Positions 1-8,634 of a DNA stretch of 22,145 nt are shown in pieces; position 1 is the first letter of the stretch; every line of letters starts with the position of its first letter. This stretch comes from Stramenopiles sp. TOSAG23-2 (Eukaryota > Sar): positions 1 to 22,145 of the forward strand of contig LT649519.1 of assembly GCA_900128395.1 (NCBI GenBank), given 5' to 3'. A program made the position numbers and the translations under genes. The notes beneath the pieces were generated by a model. The model ran no database searches. It was not told the origin of the DNA and was given only the letters and a program-made list of their open reading frames with translations.

Positions 1-693
1 ATGAAGTAAATATATATAAATAATTAGGCCTTACATTTCATGATGTACAACGTGCGTGATAAAAAAAATCTCAAAACAGGGCTGGCCGGAAAGAAATGAT
101 ATGTTCTTCTACTATATGTAAATATGCACTGTGCAATTATTTCCGGTCAACCCTGTTTTAGAAAAAAAGATATTGGCTATTTTTTATTTGTAAAATGCCC
201 ATCGGATACTAAATATATATATATATATTTTTATAATGGTCATTCATTATATATATTGATTGGAGTGAATAAATATCAGCTGATGGTATGATATAAGTAT
301 AACATTGGATAGGATGAAAATAGAATCAAGTATACAAAAATCCAAATCCACTCAATTTACACCTGTTTTGGGATTGTTTTTTTGAACGCAATTTAGGCTG
401 ACACAGGATGGAAAATACCTGATATTTGCACTGTTTGGATGGGATTTACAAGGCACACAGCACTAAATCTACGTCTCTGGGGGGACTAGGGCTAGCACAT
501 CAAAACACTATTTGTAGTAACCAGGCTAACAACTTCTTGCACTTCAACATATGCACATAATATTTATTATTACTAATACAGGAGTTGGAAATATATATTT
601 ACATAAGAGAGAGAGAGAAAACAATATACATATATATATATAAATTCATATTATTGATTTTAATTTATTTAATTATTTATATAGATTGACTAC
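1..693. other. AT-rich intergenic region with a long inverted repeat
   Basis: No coding frame here looks real. The stretch holds TA-rich tracts, a GA run near 607-618, and an imperfect inverted repeat with arms at 73-92 and 140-159. A slightly GC-richer part lies at about 400-540. Just before the first gene the sequence ...ttatatag at 677-684 looks like a splice acceptor, so the first gene may have an upstream untranslated exon; no donor could be chosen with confidence. Confidence 0.5.
73..159. repeat. Imperfect inverted repeat, 20-bp arms
   Basis: Arms 73-92 and 140-159 pair over 20 bp with one C-A mismatch and one G-U wobble, around a loop of about 47 nt. Both arms contain CCGGAAA/TTTCCGG and ACAGGG/CCCTGT and are clearly more GC-rich than the surroundings. 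It could be a hairpin in a transcript or the remains of a small inverted-repeat element. No target-site duplication is evident. Confidence 0.6.
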
Positions 694-1713
694 ATGTACA
701 ACAAAGGACCAGATTATGATGGCAATGGAGCCAAACCTATCCAAGCACAACCTTATGGTACTGGAATTGGTGTAACAAATGTTCAACCAATAGTTCTTAA
801 TAATGATGCACAAGGTCAGCAAAGCTTTGTACCTCAAGCGCAACCAACTTTTAATGCTATGGGTAATAATAATAATAATAACAATGGGAGTCCAATGTGC
901 ACAATGGTTAAAGAAGACTTAATGAAAATTTTAACAGATTCAGGATATGGTCAAACCAACCCCGCAATGTTTAATACGTATTTTCAGCAAGGTTCTTCCC
1001 CCCCTTTATGTCTAGGTTGTATGAGGCCTTTGCAAAGCCATCCATCAAGACAGCAAACGAATAGCAGTCTTAATCCTAATAATATGCCTACGATGCCAGG
1101 CTTGGGGATGCAAGCTGCTATGATGCCAGGTGCTACGACCATGATTTCAAGTATGATGGGTGGAGTGATGCCATTTGGTACACAGCTAACACCAGATGCA
1201 TTGCCAACTGGTGTCATACGCAATGGGTCCGTTGATGGAGGAACAGTTGGAACTAACAAAGTGCAATCGATTCTCGGTTGAATATTATTACCTATAGGAT
1301 TTATGATACTTATAATATTTACTGCAGTTGGTTTGTACGACTCGGACTCGGGAGGGGTATTTGTAATACAACCGGCTATATTCATAACTATCGGGCTTTG
1401 TTTTACTTTCATTCCAAACAAAACTCGTGTATCATTTGATCGCAATAGTCGTACATATACTATAGAAACGTCAAAGTATTGGTACCCATGCCTTGGCAAA
1501 AAGGTGTACAACGGTAGTTTTGATGAAATCAAAAATGCAAGTAGTGTCAACTCAGGATGTTCTCAAAACAAACAACCACAATATCTTATCAAATTGCATT
1601 TAGCAAGTGGTGAGTCTATAAACGTAGGCACTTGTAATTGGTTTTTATCAAATGGGCGTGTGGCAGAATGGAATAATTATATTACTAATACGTTACACCA
1701 GCCAAAAGCATAA
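694..1713 (+). CDS. Putative two-helix membrane protein with Asn/Gln/Pro-rich N-terminus, interrupted by an in-frame TGA
   Basis: Two open frames, 694-1281 (195 aa) and 1303-1713 (136 aa), lie in the same reading frame and are separated by a single TGA at 1279-1281; the codons between are open. The first part is low-complexity (Gln, Pro, Met, a seven-residue Asn run) with a few cysteines (CTMVKED, CLGCMRP). The second starts with two hydrophobic helices joined by a short YDSDSGG turn, then a soluble tail with TRVSFDRNSRTYTIE and a conserved-looking beta-rich pattern. The first helix begins at the codons right after the TGA, which argues for one protein of about 332-339 aa. Ways to bridge the TGA are a 21-nt intron (1277-1297), readthrough, or two separate products. 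TAATAAAG at 1711 overlaps the stop and may be a poly(A) signal. I do not recognise the family. Confidence 0.6.
1277..1297 (+). other. Candidate 21-nt mini-intron removing the in-frame TGA
   Basis: The stretch begins GTTGA and ends CCTATAG, contains the only stop between the two in-frame halves, and is exactly 21 nt long, so its removal keeps the frame and gives ...SILGFMILIIF. The two clear introns in this window are 119 and 133 nt and begin GTAAGT, so a 21-nt intron with a GTTGAA donor would be exceptional. This is a hypothesis only. Confidence 0.25.
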
Positions 1714-2073
1714 TAAAGTAAAAAAAATACGAGTGTTCGTATATAGTATCATATCATGGTGTGTTTTATATAAAAGAGATATGCATACTCGTAGTACCCT
1801 TCGTACCGCGAGTATACATTAAATATCTTTTGAGAAGTGTATAGGAATTGTCATGGGGGTAGAATATTAAAAATTAAAATACGTATATATTATTATTATT
1901 ATTTTAACAAAGCACATTATGATTAGTGCATTACACTGTAATATTATACATACGAGCGTATATTATTGAGATGTGGGGGACATTTTTTTATTTTTTTTTT
2001 ACATTTTTACATTTTACACCATATTCAAAAAATATTTTTACACTTTTCGCATTTTTATTTATAAATATGATGT
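1714..2073. other. Intergenic region between convergent gene ends, with a hairpin
   Basis: This is the 3' flank of both the membrane-protein gene (+) and the EF-hand gene (-). It is AT-rich, with an AATAAA-type signal for the EF-hand gene on the minus strand near 2056-2065, T-runs at 1984-2000, and the strong hairpin at 1781-1819. I see no gene in it. Confidence 0.5.
1781..1819 (+). other. Strong hairpin in the 3' flank of the first gene
   Basis: Arms 1785-1791 (ATACTCG) and 1809-1815 (CGAGTAT) pair perfectly, followed by a 2x2 internal loop, an inner GTAC/GTAC stem and a CCTTC loop; ATG/CAT at the base (1781-1783 with 1817-1819) adds three more pairs after one mismatch. In total 14 base pairs form. 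It lies about 70 nt after the stop and could act in 3'-end formation or mRNA stability. It lacks the features of a SECIS element. Confidence 0.55.
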
Positions 2074-2856
2074 TTAGAAATCAGCTTGTTTCATAGCTGC
2101 AGATGCTTGTATATCAGACATTAATAATTTTAATTTCTCTTCATATGCATCTGCTGTCATCTTATCTAATAATTCATATATATTTTGACTGCGGAAATTT
2201 TTTGTGGCCCTTTCTATTGTTAAAGTTTTCCACCATCGTGCACCATATATATTTTCTCGCAACGCCATTTGCATTTTAAAAGCAGGAAATAATAGACAAG
2301 GATATTTCCGGTTAAAATCTTGAAATTCTTCAAATGAAACAACACCATCACCATTAATATCTATCAAATCGACTACTTTTTGGACTCGCATATTACTACT
2401 CCATGCATCGCCATAAACTTGTGCTATCAATTCTTCTACTTCATCTTTTTCCAAGCTCCCACTGCCATCGATATCAAATAAACCAAATGCAAACTTAACT
2501 AAAGCTTTAAGTTCGAATGTACAATAATTCCAGATACATAAGACAAATTCTGAAAAATCAATTTCTCCACTACTATCTTCATCCATTAATGAAAAAACTT
2601 TATCGGCAAAAGGAGACGGTTCGAGTTTAAAAAAGCGATAAAATTCTTCTAGATCAATTGCATTCGAATTATCTCTATCAATTTTTTTAAATACAGAATA
2701 AAACAAGTCTATATGTTCTTTATCAAGTTTTAATTCATGAAAAAGTTTTGTTGCTAACTCACCTTGGCCAGGTATATTTTCATCTTCTTTAAAAAATCGT
2801 TGAGGGTATTTTTTACCCTCATATATATATCGTACTCTGGTTACAGCAGATCCCAT
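2074..2856 (-). CDS. Four-EF-hand calcium-binding protein (calcineurin B-like)
   Basis: A 260-aa protein with four EF-hand loops at about residues 60-71 (DRDNSNAIDLEE), 92-103 (DEDSSGEIDFSE), 128-139 (DIDGSGSLEKDE) and 166-177 (DINGDGVVSFEE). Loops 2-4 have the usual acidic ligands, central Gly and Glu at position 12; loop 1 has Asn in place of the central Gly but keeps the ligands. The pairing and spacing fit the calcineurin B/CBL/recoverin type. The N-terminus MGSAVT has Gly2 and Thr6 and could be myristoylated, which would put the protein at a membrane. The C-terminal 80 residues are helical and have no domain I can name. It probably senses calcium and regulates a partner such as a phosphatase or kinase, but the partner is unknown. 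It is intronless, ends TAA, and is divergent from SPEF1. Confidence 0.88.
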   Translation of the reverse strand: MGSAVTRVRYIYEGKKYPQRFFKEDENIPGQGELATKLFHELKLDKEHIDLFYSVFKKIDRDNSNAIDLEEFYRFFKLEPSPFADKVFSLMDEDSSGEIDFSEFVLCIWNYCTFELKALVKFAFGLFDIDGSGSLEKDEVEELIAQVYGDAWSSNMRVQKVVDLIDINGDGVVSFEEFQDFNRKYPCLLFPAFKMQMALRENIYGARWWKTLTIERATKNFRSQNIYELLDKMTADAYEEKLKLLMSDIQASAAMKQADF

Positions 2857-3648
2857 TCGTAAATTTATCCCATTTATTTTTATATTTCAGAAACAGTCAT
2901 CAATAATGATGTGAAACATATATATATGAAAATATTCACTGATACATTTTTGATTGTGTGTGTTTTTAGTTTATTATATTTTTTAGTATTTGTAATATAC
3001 GTATAAAGTAGTAGTAGTGCTTCACAAATCACAACGTTCGACCAAAGTACAGGTATTAAGTAAGATGAAGTATTCGAGCAATATTTCTTTTCATATACGA
3101 GGATTAACAACAAATATTGTCATAAATCATTGTATCCTTAAATATAATAGTATCGTACAGCATAGAAATCGAGATAGTAATAATATAAAATAGCAAGTGT
3201 CAACAAAAGGCCAAGTGCAAAATAAAAAGGCTGTTAAAAACACCACCCCCATCACGTTTCTTTTTTTTTCTGGGGGCTGTATGGTATCGCTATGCTAGCT
3301 AATGCTAAATTCAGTTATAAGAACATAAATACAATTCAACAATAATAATACTACGCACCTACTACTATTACAAAAATAAATATATTAAATATTACATAGT
3401 AAGATGAATATATATATATTTATGTTTAGAAAAAAGATTGTAAATTTTTAAGAATTAATTGCTAAGAGATACATATATTTTAACATTCGTGTGGAATAAA
3501 TTATCGTGTAATTTTTTTGAGACAGTGGATTGAATTGTGTGTAGTATTGGTATTATAATTAGTTGTAGTAATAGTAACAATAAATATTGTTTCAAATTAT
3601 ATATATATAATTATTATTATATTTCAGTGATATTATTATTGTTTAAAT
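2857..3648. promoter_or_regulatory. Shared 5' region of the divergent EF-hand and SPEF1 genes
   Basis: A 792-bp AT-rich gap between two divergent starts must hold both promoters. Right before SPEF1, ...attattatatttcag ends at 3627, a good acceptor 21 nt upstream of the ATG, and a GTAAGA donor-like site lies at about 3399. A 5'-UTR intron of about 230 nt is therefore possible. A polyC/polyT-rich patch lies at 3241-3275. No convincing ORF or RNA gene is seen. Confidence 0.4.
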
Positions 3649-4359
3649 ATGGATGATGAGTCGTTGCAACAAGTATATTGTTGGGTAGATGAAATTGCTT
3701 TGTCTAGACCAAAACGCAATATTTCACGCGACTTTAGTGATGGTGTATTAATTGCTGAAATCGTTGCTAGTTATTTTCCAAGAATTGTAGAATTACATAA
3801 TTACAGTGCAGCCAACTCTGTACGTCAAAAGTTATATAATTGGAATACTTTAAATACAAAAGTTTTTAAAAAAGTCGGTTATCAAATATCACAAAAGGAC
3901 ATTAACAATGTTGTTAAGTGCGTTCCGGGTGTTATTGAGCAAGTTTTATTTGATACAAAACAAAAACTGGATAGTGTCAGAGCTAGTGGTGGCCCACCAA
4001 GAGCACGCCCGGCAGAAAAAAGAGGTAAGGGAAATCGTAGTGCTCGAAATAATAATCCAAATATGCCAGGACGAAACAATAACGGCCCACCACGTGAGTC
4101 CAAATTTAATAATAATCAAAATCAACAACAATATAATGCCCCATGGCAACCGTCAGTAGGACAACAAGAAGTACGTGGTGGTGGAGTTACGAGATCAATG
4201 CGTCAAGGTGTAGATGAGGAAATATTAATTGAAAAAGAAGAAACGATTCAAGAATTACGCGAGACAGTTGAAATCCTTGAATTAAAAGTAAAGAAACTTG
4301 AACAATTAGTTAGGTTAAAAGATTCTAAAATCCAAGCACTTCAAAATCAACAAATGTAA
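3649..4359 (+). CDS. SPEF1: SPEF1/CLAMP-type microtubule-binding protein
   Basis: A 236-aa protein. Residues about 1-110 are a CH domain with the SPEF1 signature (LYxWVD-like start, SRPKRNISRDFSDGVLIAE, YFPRIVELHNYSAANS, QKLYNWNTLN, CVPGVIE). The middle (about 115-180) is basic and rich in Asn, Gln, Pro and Arg. Residues about 190-236 form a coiled coil (EKEETIQELRETVEILELKVKKLEQLVRLK) matching the C-terminal helix of animal SPEF1. The known role of this family is to bundle and stabilise microtubules, notably in the ciliary central pair, and in animals also in epithelial cells. It is about the usual length. The start follows an in-frame upstream AT-rich leader and aligns with the family start. 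It ends TAA. This is good evidence that the organism makes motile cilia. Confidence 0.95.
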   Translation: MDDESLQQVYCWVDEIALSRPKRNISRDFSDGVLIAEIVASYFPRIVELHNYSAANSVRQKLYNWNTLNTKVFKKVGYQISQKDINNVVKCVPGVIEQVLFDTKQKLDSVRASGGPPRARPAEKRGKGNRSARNNNPNMPGRNNNGPPRESKFNNNQNQQQYNAPWQPSVGQQEVRGGGVTRSMRQGVDEEILIEKEETIQELRETVEILELKVKKLEQLVRLKDSKIQALQNQQM

Positions 4360-4945
4360 ATTATAGTAAATTGTATGAAAAACACGTGCGCACATGTGTG
4401 TGTGTGTTGAATGTTTAGTAATACTAATTAAATTATATTTATATATGATACCAGCAAAGGTAATGTGTGATATCTCACAATTTATTTATAATATGTGGAG
4501 ATAACTGGATTAGGCCACAGTGTGTAAAAAATATTTTAAAAATACGCTTGCGTAGATTTCGAATTACGAACGTATGATATTTAGACAAAAAAATAAAAAT
4601 CTATATGATTTCCAGAATGATATATAAAAAATTCTCTTTTATTTAAATAATGATGGTTAAAATCTAAGTTATAATAATTTTACACTTCTCGTGTTAAGTA
4701 TTTATAATTGATTTCCAGATATATTTTACGGTAAAAAAATGTTTTATGTACACTTCGTACTATATTTCCCTCCCTCTCTAGAGTTACTGTACACTTTTTA
4801 CCTCGCGTACTTATATTCTCTTCTTTCAAAGTAGACTTTTGAAAATTTTGAAATTGGTCATTAAGTTGATTGTTCTTGTACCTATCATATATATCATACC
4901 TGGTATGCCACAGTTACAATATATGTTTTCTCATTTTTTATATAT
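4360..4945. other. Intergenic region between convergent SPEF1 and PhyH-type genes
   Basis: 586 bp of AT-rich 3' flank shared by two convergent genes. It has a short alternating purine-pyrimidine run (acgtgcgcacatgtgtgtgtg, 4384-4404 region) and a TATATAAAAAATTCTCTT motif at 4621-4638 that recurs downstream of other genes in this window. No gene is supported. Confidence 0.5.
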
Positions 4946-5828
4946 TTACATTTTGGCTTTATTATCTTGTGCTATTTTTTGCCAATTTGTTTCTGGTGCA
5001 AAATTAACTGCTTGTGGTCCTAAAAAGGATTGTTCCGGTGGCAATGAACCACCAACATATCCCAAAGCGTATCCACCTACTTCATATCCAATTAATTGCT
5101 GAACTTGCCGTGGTAAATCTTTTGCAATTGCAGGTGGTACAGATAAATATTGATTTTCTTCTTGTCTTAACCATGCTAGATTCCAATCCCAATTGACGCC
5201 ATATCTCATTTTCCCACTTCTATTTTCTCCGCCAGAATGAAATGAACTGCCAAGATAAAACATTGCTGAACCGCGACGCATTACTGCTTGAGTAATATGC
5301 ATATCATCTATAATTACTTTTCTGCCCCTTGGCAACTTGTAACTACCAGGGACTACTCTTGTTGCACCATTTTCTAATGTGAAATCTGTACCAACGGCCC
5401 ACATACTACTAACTTCCACTTCAACTTCCGTGAAATCAAATACAAATGCCCAACGGTCTCGATGGATACTTTGTGCAGTTTCACTTGCACCAATAGCAAT
5501 AATTTGAGACAAATGCAATTGCCATGGTTGCGTTCTGTAACCAGGTGCCATTAAACGATCTTCTCCCATTTCCATATAACGTTTTGGCATATTTAATACT
5601 TGATAACCTAAAATAGCATGCATAATTTGACTACAAATTGGATTGCATGCCATTTCCCATGAAGCAGGTGAACGTGCAATAAGTGAACCAACTCTCTTTG
5701 TAACTTTCCCAACAAAATCATCAAACCCTGAGTTTTTTGCTTCCAAATATGGATCCATTTCCTTTACAAATCGGTCACAACAATCTTGGCTAATAATACC
5801 TTCAATAATAACAGCACCCTATCATGTT

Positions 5829-5863
<35 letters not shown>

Positions 5864-6249
5864 ATGTCAACAATGTAATTTATCATGTTAGAGTTTTAAT
5901 TTTAATTTTTTTTCTATATATTTTTTTTGGAACTTACGTCTCGAGCAAATGCTTTGACACATTCTTCAATAGTAAAATTTTCAGCTTTAATAGTAATAAG
6001 ATCACGCTTCATTGTTGGTGGCATATACGGCAGCTCGCCACTATGGACTTTTTGACGTAGTAATTCGACTCTTTCTTTGAAATCTTCTGTATTAATATAT
6101 TTATTTTCTTTTTCATATTGAATCATATGTTCATTACTTATTCCATCTTCCGTTGCACTTAATATTGGAACAGGGGAGTTATTAGAATCCCCCATTTGTT
6201 GGTTTTGCGCATATATACTTTGCGATACATTTTCCCTTGAATTCGCCAT
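4946..6249 (-). CDS. PhyH-type Fe(II)/2-oxoglutarate dioxygenase, two exons
   Basis: Exon 1 is 6249-5938 (104 codons) and exon 2 is 5818-4946 (290 codons plus TAA), joined in phase 0 across a GT-AG intron to give 394 aa. The join reads FARD|GAVIIEGIIS, a typical start of the phytanoyl-CoA dioxygenase fold. The iron ligands are seen as an HRD triad (His about 223, Asp about 225) and the distal His about 298 in SSFHSGG; Arg about 304 or 309 probably binds 2-oxoglutarate. ENQYLSVPP near the end is also seen in family members. The enzyme should hydroxylate or otherwise oxidise a substrate, coupled to 2-oxoglutarate decarboxylation; the substrate is not predictable. The first 75 residues are polar and likely disordered. 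The start at 6249 is chosen because further upstream the frame is a TA/CA repeat. Confidence 0.88.
5819..5937 (-). other. Spliceosomal intron of the PhyH-type gene, with a (TG)n microsatellite
   Basis: 119 nt, donor GTAAGTT at 5937, acceptor ...CATGATAG ending at 5819. It interrupts the gene between an Asp and a Gly codon in phase 0. Fifteen TG repeats (5833-5862; CA on the coding strand) sit close to the acceptor, where a pyrimidine tract would normally be. Confidence 0.9.
5833..5862. repeat. (TG)15 microsatellite
   Basis: An uninterrupted dinucleotide repeat inside the intron of the PhyH-type gene. It is likely length-polymorphic. Confidence 0.95.
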
Positions 6250-6623
6250 GATGGTTGTTGTAATATGTGATAAATTATTGTATTTGTTGTATTCTATTTT
6301 ATATATATATATATATACACCCACACATCCACATATATATATGCACATATGTACAGTATCACTTTTATTTATTTTATTACACACACACATATATATATGT
6401 TGTTTTTTGAGTTAAGCCGGTTAGACCAAGCCGCCAGCAAGGTAGTATCGGTATTCCAGTATTCTAATAATAAATAATATTACCATCATTCAAGTATATA
6501 ATACAATATATTGTAATTTGATAGGATAAGAATGGATTTTCAGATGATTTCTAATTTTCTTCCCTTAAAATTGCATCAAGTTGCAAAATAATATTATATA
6601 ATACATCACACACACATTCATTC
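6250..6623. other. Spacer between two minus-strand genes
   Basis: 374 bp that hold the promoter and 5' UTR of the PhyH-type gene and the 3' end of the sterol reductase gene. TA and CA repeats fill 6300-6395. A less AT-rich patch at about 6412-6465 (containing GCCGGTTAGACCAAGCC) stands out but folds into no tRNA and matches nothing I know. Confidence 0.45.
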
Positions 6624-7847
6624 TCACCAAATTCCTGGGAAAATACGATATTTTACCTTTGAAATATATTCATCCCATACATCTTTGCCATATTTTTCTT
6701 CGCAAATTTTATCATCATCAATTTGTCGTGGTACAAATAATAATATGTAATATATTGGATATACAAATGGTATATATGAACCTGTAGTTAAATAGCCTGG
6801 AAGCGCTAATGCAAATGCTTGTGTAATTTCACCTAAATAATTTATATGACGTGATAATCCCCACCAGCCTGATACTAATATTCTTTTTCGTAAACCTTCA
6901 CTACCTAATGTTTCTTGTTTTACGTTGAAAAATAAAAATTTAAACCATTTGTTATTTGGATCTTTTCGATATTGATGTTTTTGTAAATTTGCACCACGTG
7001 TTAATGTCCATCCACAAAAAAATAAAAAAGTACAAAGAAATGCCATAGATAATGATACATCTTTTTTACTATTATTTTCTGCCACCATGCACCATGCTCC
7101 GACTTGATAAAAAAATGGATAAAAGCAAAAACAACCCCATATTAATTTATATCCAACTCGTTCACGAAATAAATCATATGTATATGTATGAACTTCTTCA
7201 AAATACATATATTCAAATACAAACCATGAGATGCAAAAAAAATAACATCGCATTGCTCTTGTAGCATTCCCATCACTAGTATTTTGCGTATGTTTGAAAA
7301 CAATGGACATAAGGATAAGTTCTAGCATGACAGCACCGATAAGGTACAAATACATTTTAATATCCACCCCTAAAAATTTTGGATTAAATTCATATCCACA
7401 ATAAAAATGTTCTAACATTGATCTGGATTTAAATTCTGTATGATCTTCCTTTGCTCCATATGTTTTTTTCGTAACTGTTAATGTAAATGCGTTTTCATTG
7501 ATTTCATTATTATTTAATTTTTGTCGTCCTTGAATAAATAAGATGGTTGATAATACTGTTCCATAAATAGCAGCATATTTCACACATTCCCAATAAGTAT
7601 TATATAATACATCACCATCAACATAATCTTTATCTACGACATATAATGATAGTAAAACCATAGCAATTAATACTTTAAATGCATTATTACGATATTGCAA
7701 AGGCTCTTTGGTTTCGCTGGAATAAACATAACCTGGCGTATATTTTTCTGGTATGACGATATGCAATATGAAACATAACAGATATATTCCAAATACCAAT
7801 ATTGGTGGTGATGATAAAATTGGTTTAATTATTTTTGGTGATAACAT
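6624..7847 (-). CDS. ERG4/ERG24-family sterol reductase (delta-14 reductase/lamin B receptor type)
   Basis: A 407-aa polytopic membrane protein. Family hallmarks are EHFYCGYEFNPKF with VDIKMYL (residues about 146-166), the SGWWGLSRHINYLGE block (about 328-342), and a C-terminal RQIDDDKICEEKYGKDVW followed by VKYRIFPGIW. These are the NADPH- and substrate-binding parts of sterol C14-, C7- and C24(28)-type reductases. Several hydrophobic helices are visible, so it should sit in the ER membrane and work in sterol synthesis. I favour delta-14 or delta-7 reductase but cannot separate them by eye. The protein ends exactly at the usual family C-terminus with TGA (6626-6624), the only clear TGA stop in the window. 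It shares a 106-bp divergent promoter with the zinc-finger gene. Confidence 0.9.
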   Translation of the reverse strand: MLSPKIIKPILSSPPILVFGIYLLCFILHIVIPEKYTPGYVYSSETKEPLQYRNNAFKVLIAMVLLSLYVVDKDYVDGDVLYNTYWECVKYAAIYGTVLSTILFIQGRQKLNNNEINENAFTLTVTKKTYGAKEDHTEFKSRSMLEHFYCGYEFNPKFLGVDIKMYLYLIGAVMLELILMSIVFKHTQNTSDGNATRAMRCYFFCISWFVFEYMYFEEVHTYTYDLFRERVGYKLIWGCFCFYPFFYQVGAWCMVAENNSKKDVSLSMAFLCTFLFFCGWTLTRGANLQKHQYRKDPNNKWFKFLFFNVKQETLGSEGLRKRILVSGWWGLSRHINYLGEITQAFALALPGYLTTGSYIPFVYPIYYILLFVPRQIDDDKICEEKYGKDVWDEYISKVKYRIFPGIW

Positions 7848-7953
7848 GTTAAAGGATAATAATATTACTAGATATCAAAAGTGTATATATACTAAATAAA
7901 TTTATTCTTATATCAACAACCATAACAATAACACCATCATCATCATCGTCGTC
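7848..7953. promoter_or_regulatory. Compact bidirectional promoter region
   Basis: Only 106 bp separate the start codons of the divergent sterol reductase (-) and zinc-finger/Myb (+) genes, so both promoters and 5' UTRs must overlap here. A CATCATCATCGTCGTC run precedes the zinc-finger ATG. Co-regulation of the two genes is possible but not shown. Confidence 0.45.
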
Positions 7954-8634
7954 ATGCCACCTCCACCAATTCGTTCAACGAAAATATTTAAATGCCCATA
8001 TTGCCCAGTCGTAGTCAGTTGGAAAGATAGTTTAAAACGGCACCTTGCCATTTCCTGCAAAAATAATCCTGACCGTACAGAAGGGCAAACAATTTGGTTT
8101 ATATGTCCAGGAGCAGGATGTGATGCAAGGTATAGCTCTCGTGATAGTTTAAGGCGGCATATTAAAACCAAACACAAAAAAGATGATACTCTTAGCGAAT
8201 ATAAAGCTACTATTGTTAGTAGAAAGAAACCAAAGAGAAAAAAGTCTACTTTTACATTTGTTAAAGGTAAAACTGGGAAATCACACAAACGAAAACGTCG
8301 TTCCGAATGGAGCAACGAAGAAAAAGCAAAATTTCACGAATTGTACCAAGATGGAACTAATAAAGATTGGAAAGCTATTGCAGAAGCTTTGAACGCAAGT
8401 GAGGGATGTAATAAAACTGCAACACAAGTTCGTACTCATGCATATACCACCAAACGTAAAAAAGCACCAAAACCGAGTGCAGGTTATCAATATGATGTGA
8501 AAGCTGCAAGACGCGAATCAGATAGATTATTAAAAGAGGAGCAAAATGGTAATGTAGACATTGTTACAACAAGTATTAGTAATAATGATGTTTTAACCGT
8601 CAGTGTAAACGGGAGTAATAGTATGACTTTATAA
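7954..8634 (+). CDS. Putative transcription factor: two zinc fingers plus a SHAQKYF-like Myb/SANT domain
   Basis: A 226-aa protein. Finger 1 (residues about 14-35) has CPYC, twelve residues, then H and C in place of the final H (C2HC). Finger 2 (about 51-74) reads CPGAGC ... HIKTKH, a C2H2 finger with a longer C-C spacing. A very basic stretch follows (KKPKRKK, KSHKRKRR), probably a nuclear localisation signal. Residues about 115-168 form a SANT/Myb repeat: EWSNEEKAKFHELY, KDWKAIAEAL, then TATQVRTHAYTTKRKK, close to the QVRSHAQKYF end of plant- and protist-type single Myb repeats. The C-terminus is polar. It probably binds DNA in the nucleus; targets are unknown. It is intronless and ends TAA. 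Confidence 0.85.
   Translation: MPPPPIRSTKIFKCPYCPVVVSWKDSLKRHLAISCKNNPDRTEGQTIWFICPGAGCDARYSSRDSLRRHIKTKHKKDDTLSEYKATIVSRKKPKRKKSTFTFVKGKTGKSHKRKRRSEWSNEEKAKFHELYQDGTNKDWKAIAEALNASEGCNKTATQVRTHAYTTKRKKAPKPSAGYQYDVKAARRESDRLLKEEQNGNVDIVTTSISNNDVLTVSVNGSNSMTL

Noticed and set aside
984-1550. A 188-codon minus-strand frame across the first gene
   Set aside because: It lies opposite the two in-frame plus-strand parts, spans both, and has no domain or membrane logic. The plus-strand frames have the more natural composition.
694-1713. TGA read as tryptophan (altered genetic code)
   Set aside because: The sterol reductase ends with TGA exactly at the family C-terminus, and tryptophan is encoded by TGG throughout the window, including after this TGA.
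1714-2073. A SECIS element that would make the in-frame TGA a selenocysteine codon
   Set aside because: The only strong hairpin (1781-1819) lacks the ATGA/GA core and the AA-containing apical loop. The position of the TGA before a membrane helix is also not a redox motif.
2880-3113. A 77-codon minus-strand frame upstream of the EF-hand gene
   Set aside because: Composition reflects AT-rich DNA (Tyr, Leu, Ile, Asn, Lys), with no domain and no support from neighbours.
4839-5102. An 87-codon plus-strand frame with a hydrophobic N-terminus that looks like a signal peptide
   Set aside because: Its second half is antisense to the conserved C-terminus of the PhyH-type gene; its hydrophobic part is translated AT-rich spacer.
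5824-6060. A plus-strand frame starting with alternating Cys-Val
   Set aside because: It is a translation of the intronic TG microsatellite and of antisense exon 1.
6250-6390. An extended start for the PhyH-type protein at 6390
   Set aside because: The added 47 residues are translated TA/CA repeats. The ATG at 6249 is followed by normal coding sequence.
6412-6465. A possible tRNA in the less AT-rich patch
   Set aside because: No cloverleaf, no T-loop GTTCRA motif in the right place, and no acceptor stem could be formed.
7908-8315. A minus-strand frame opposite the zinc-finger gene
   Set aside because: It is the shadow of a gene with clear zinc-finger and Myb motifs.
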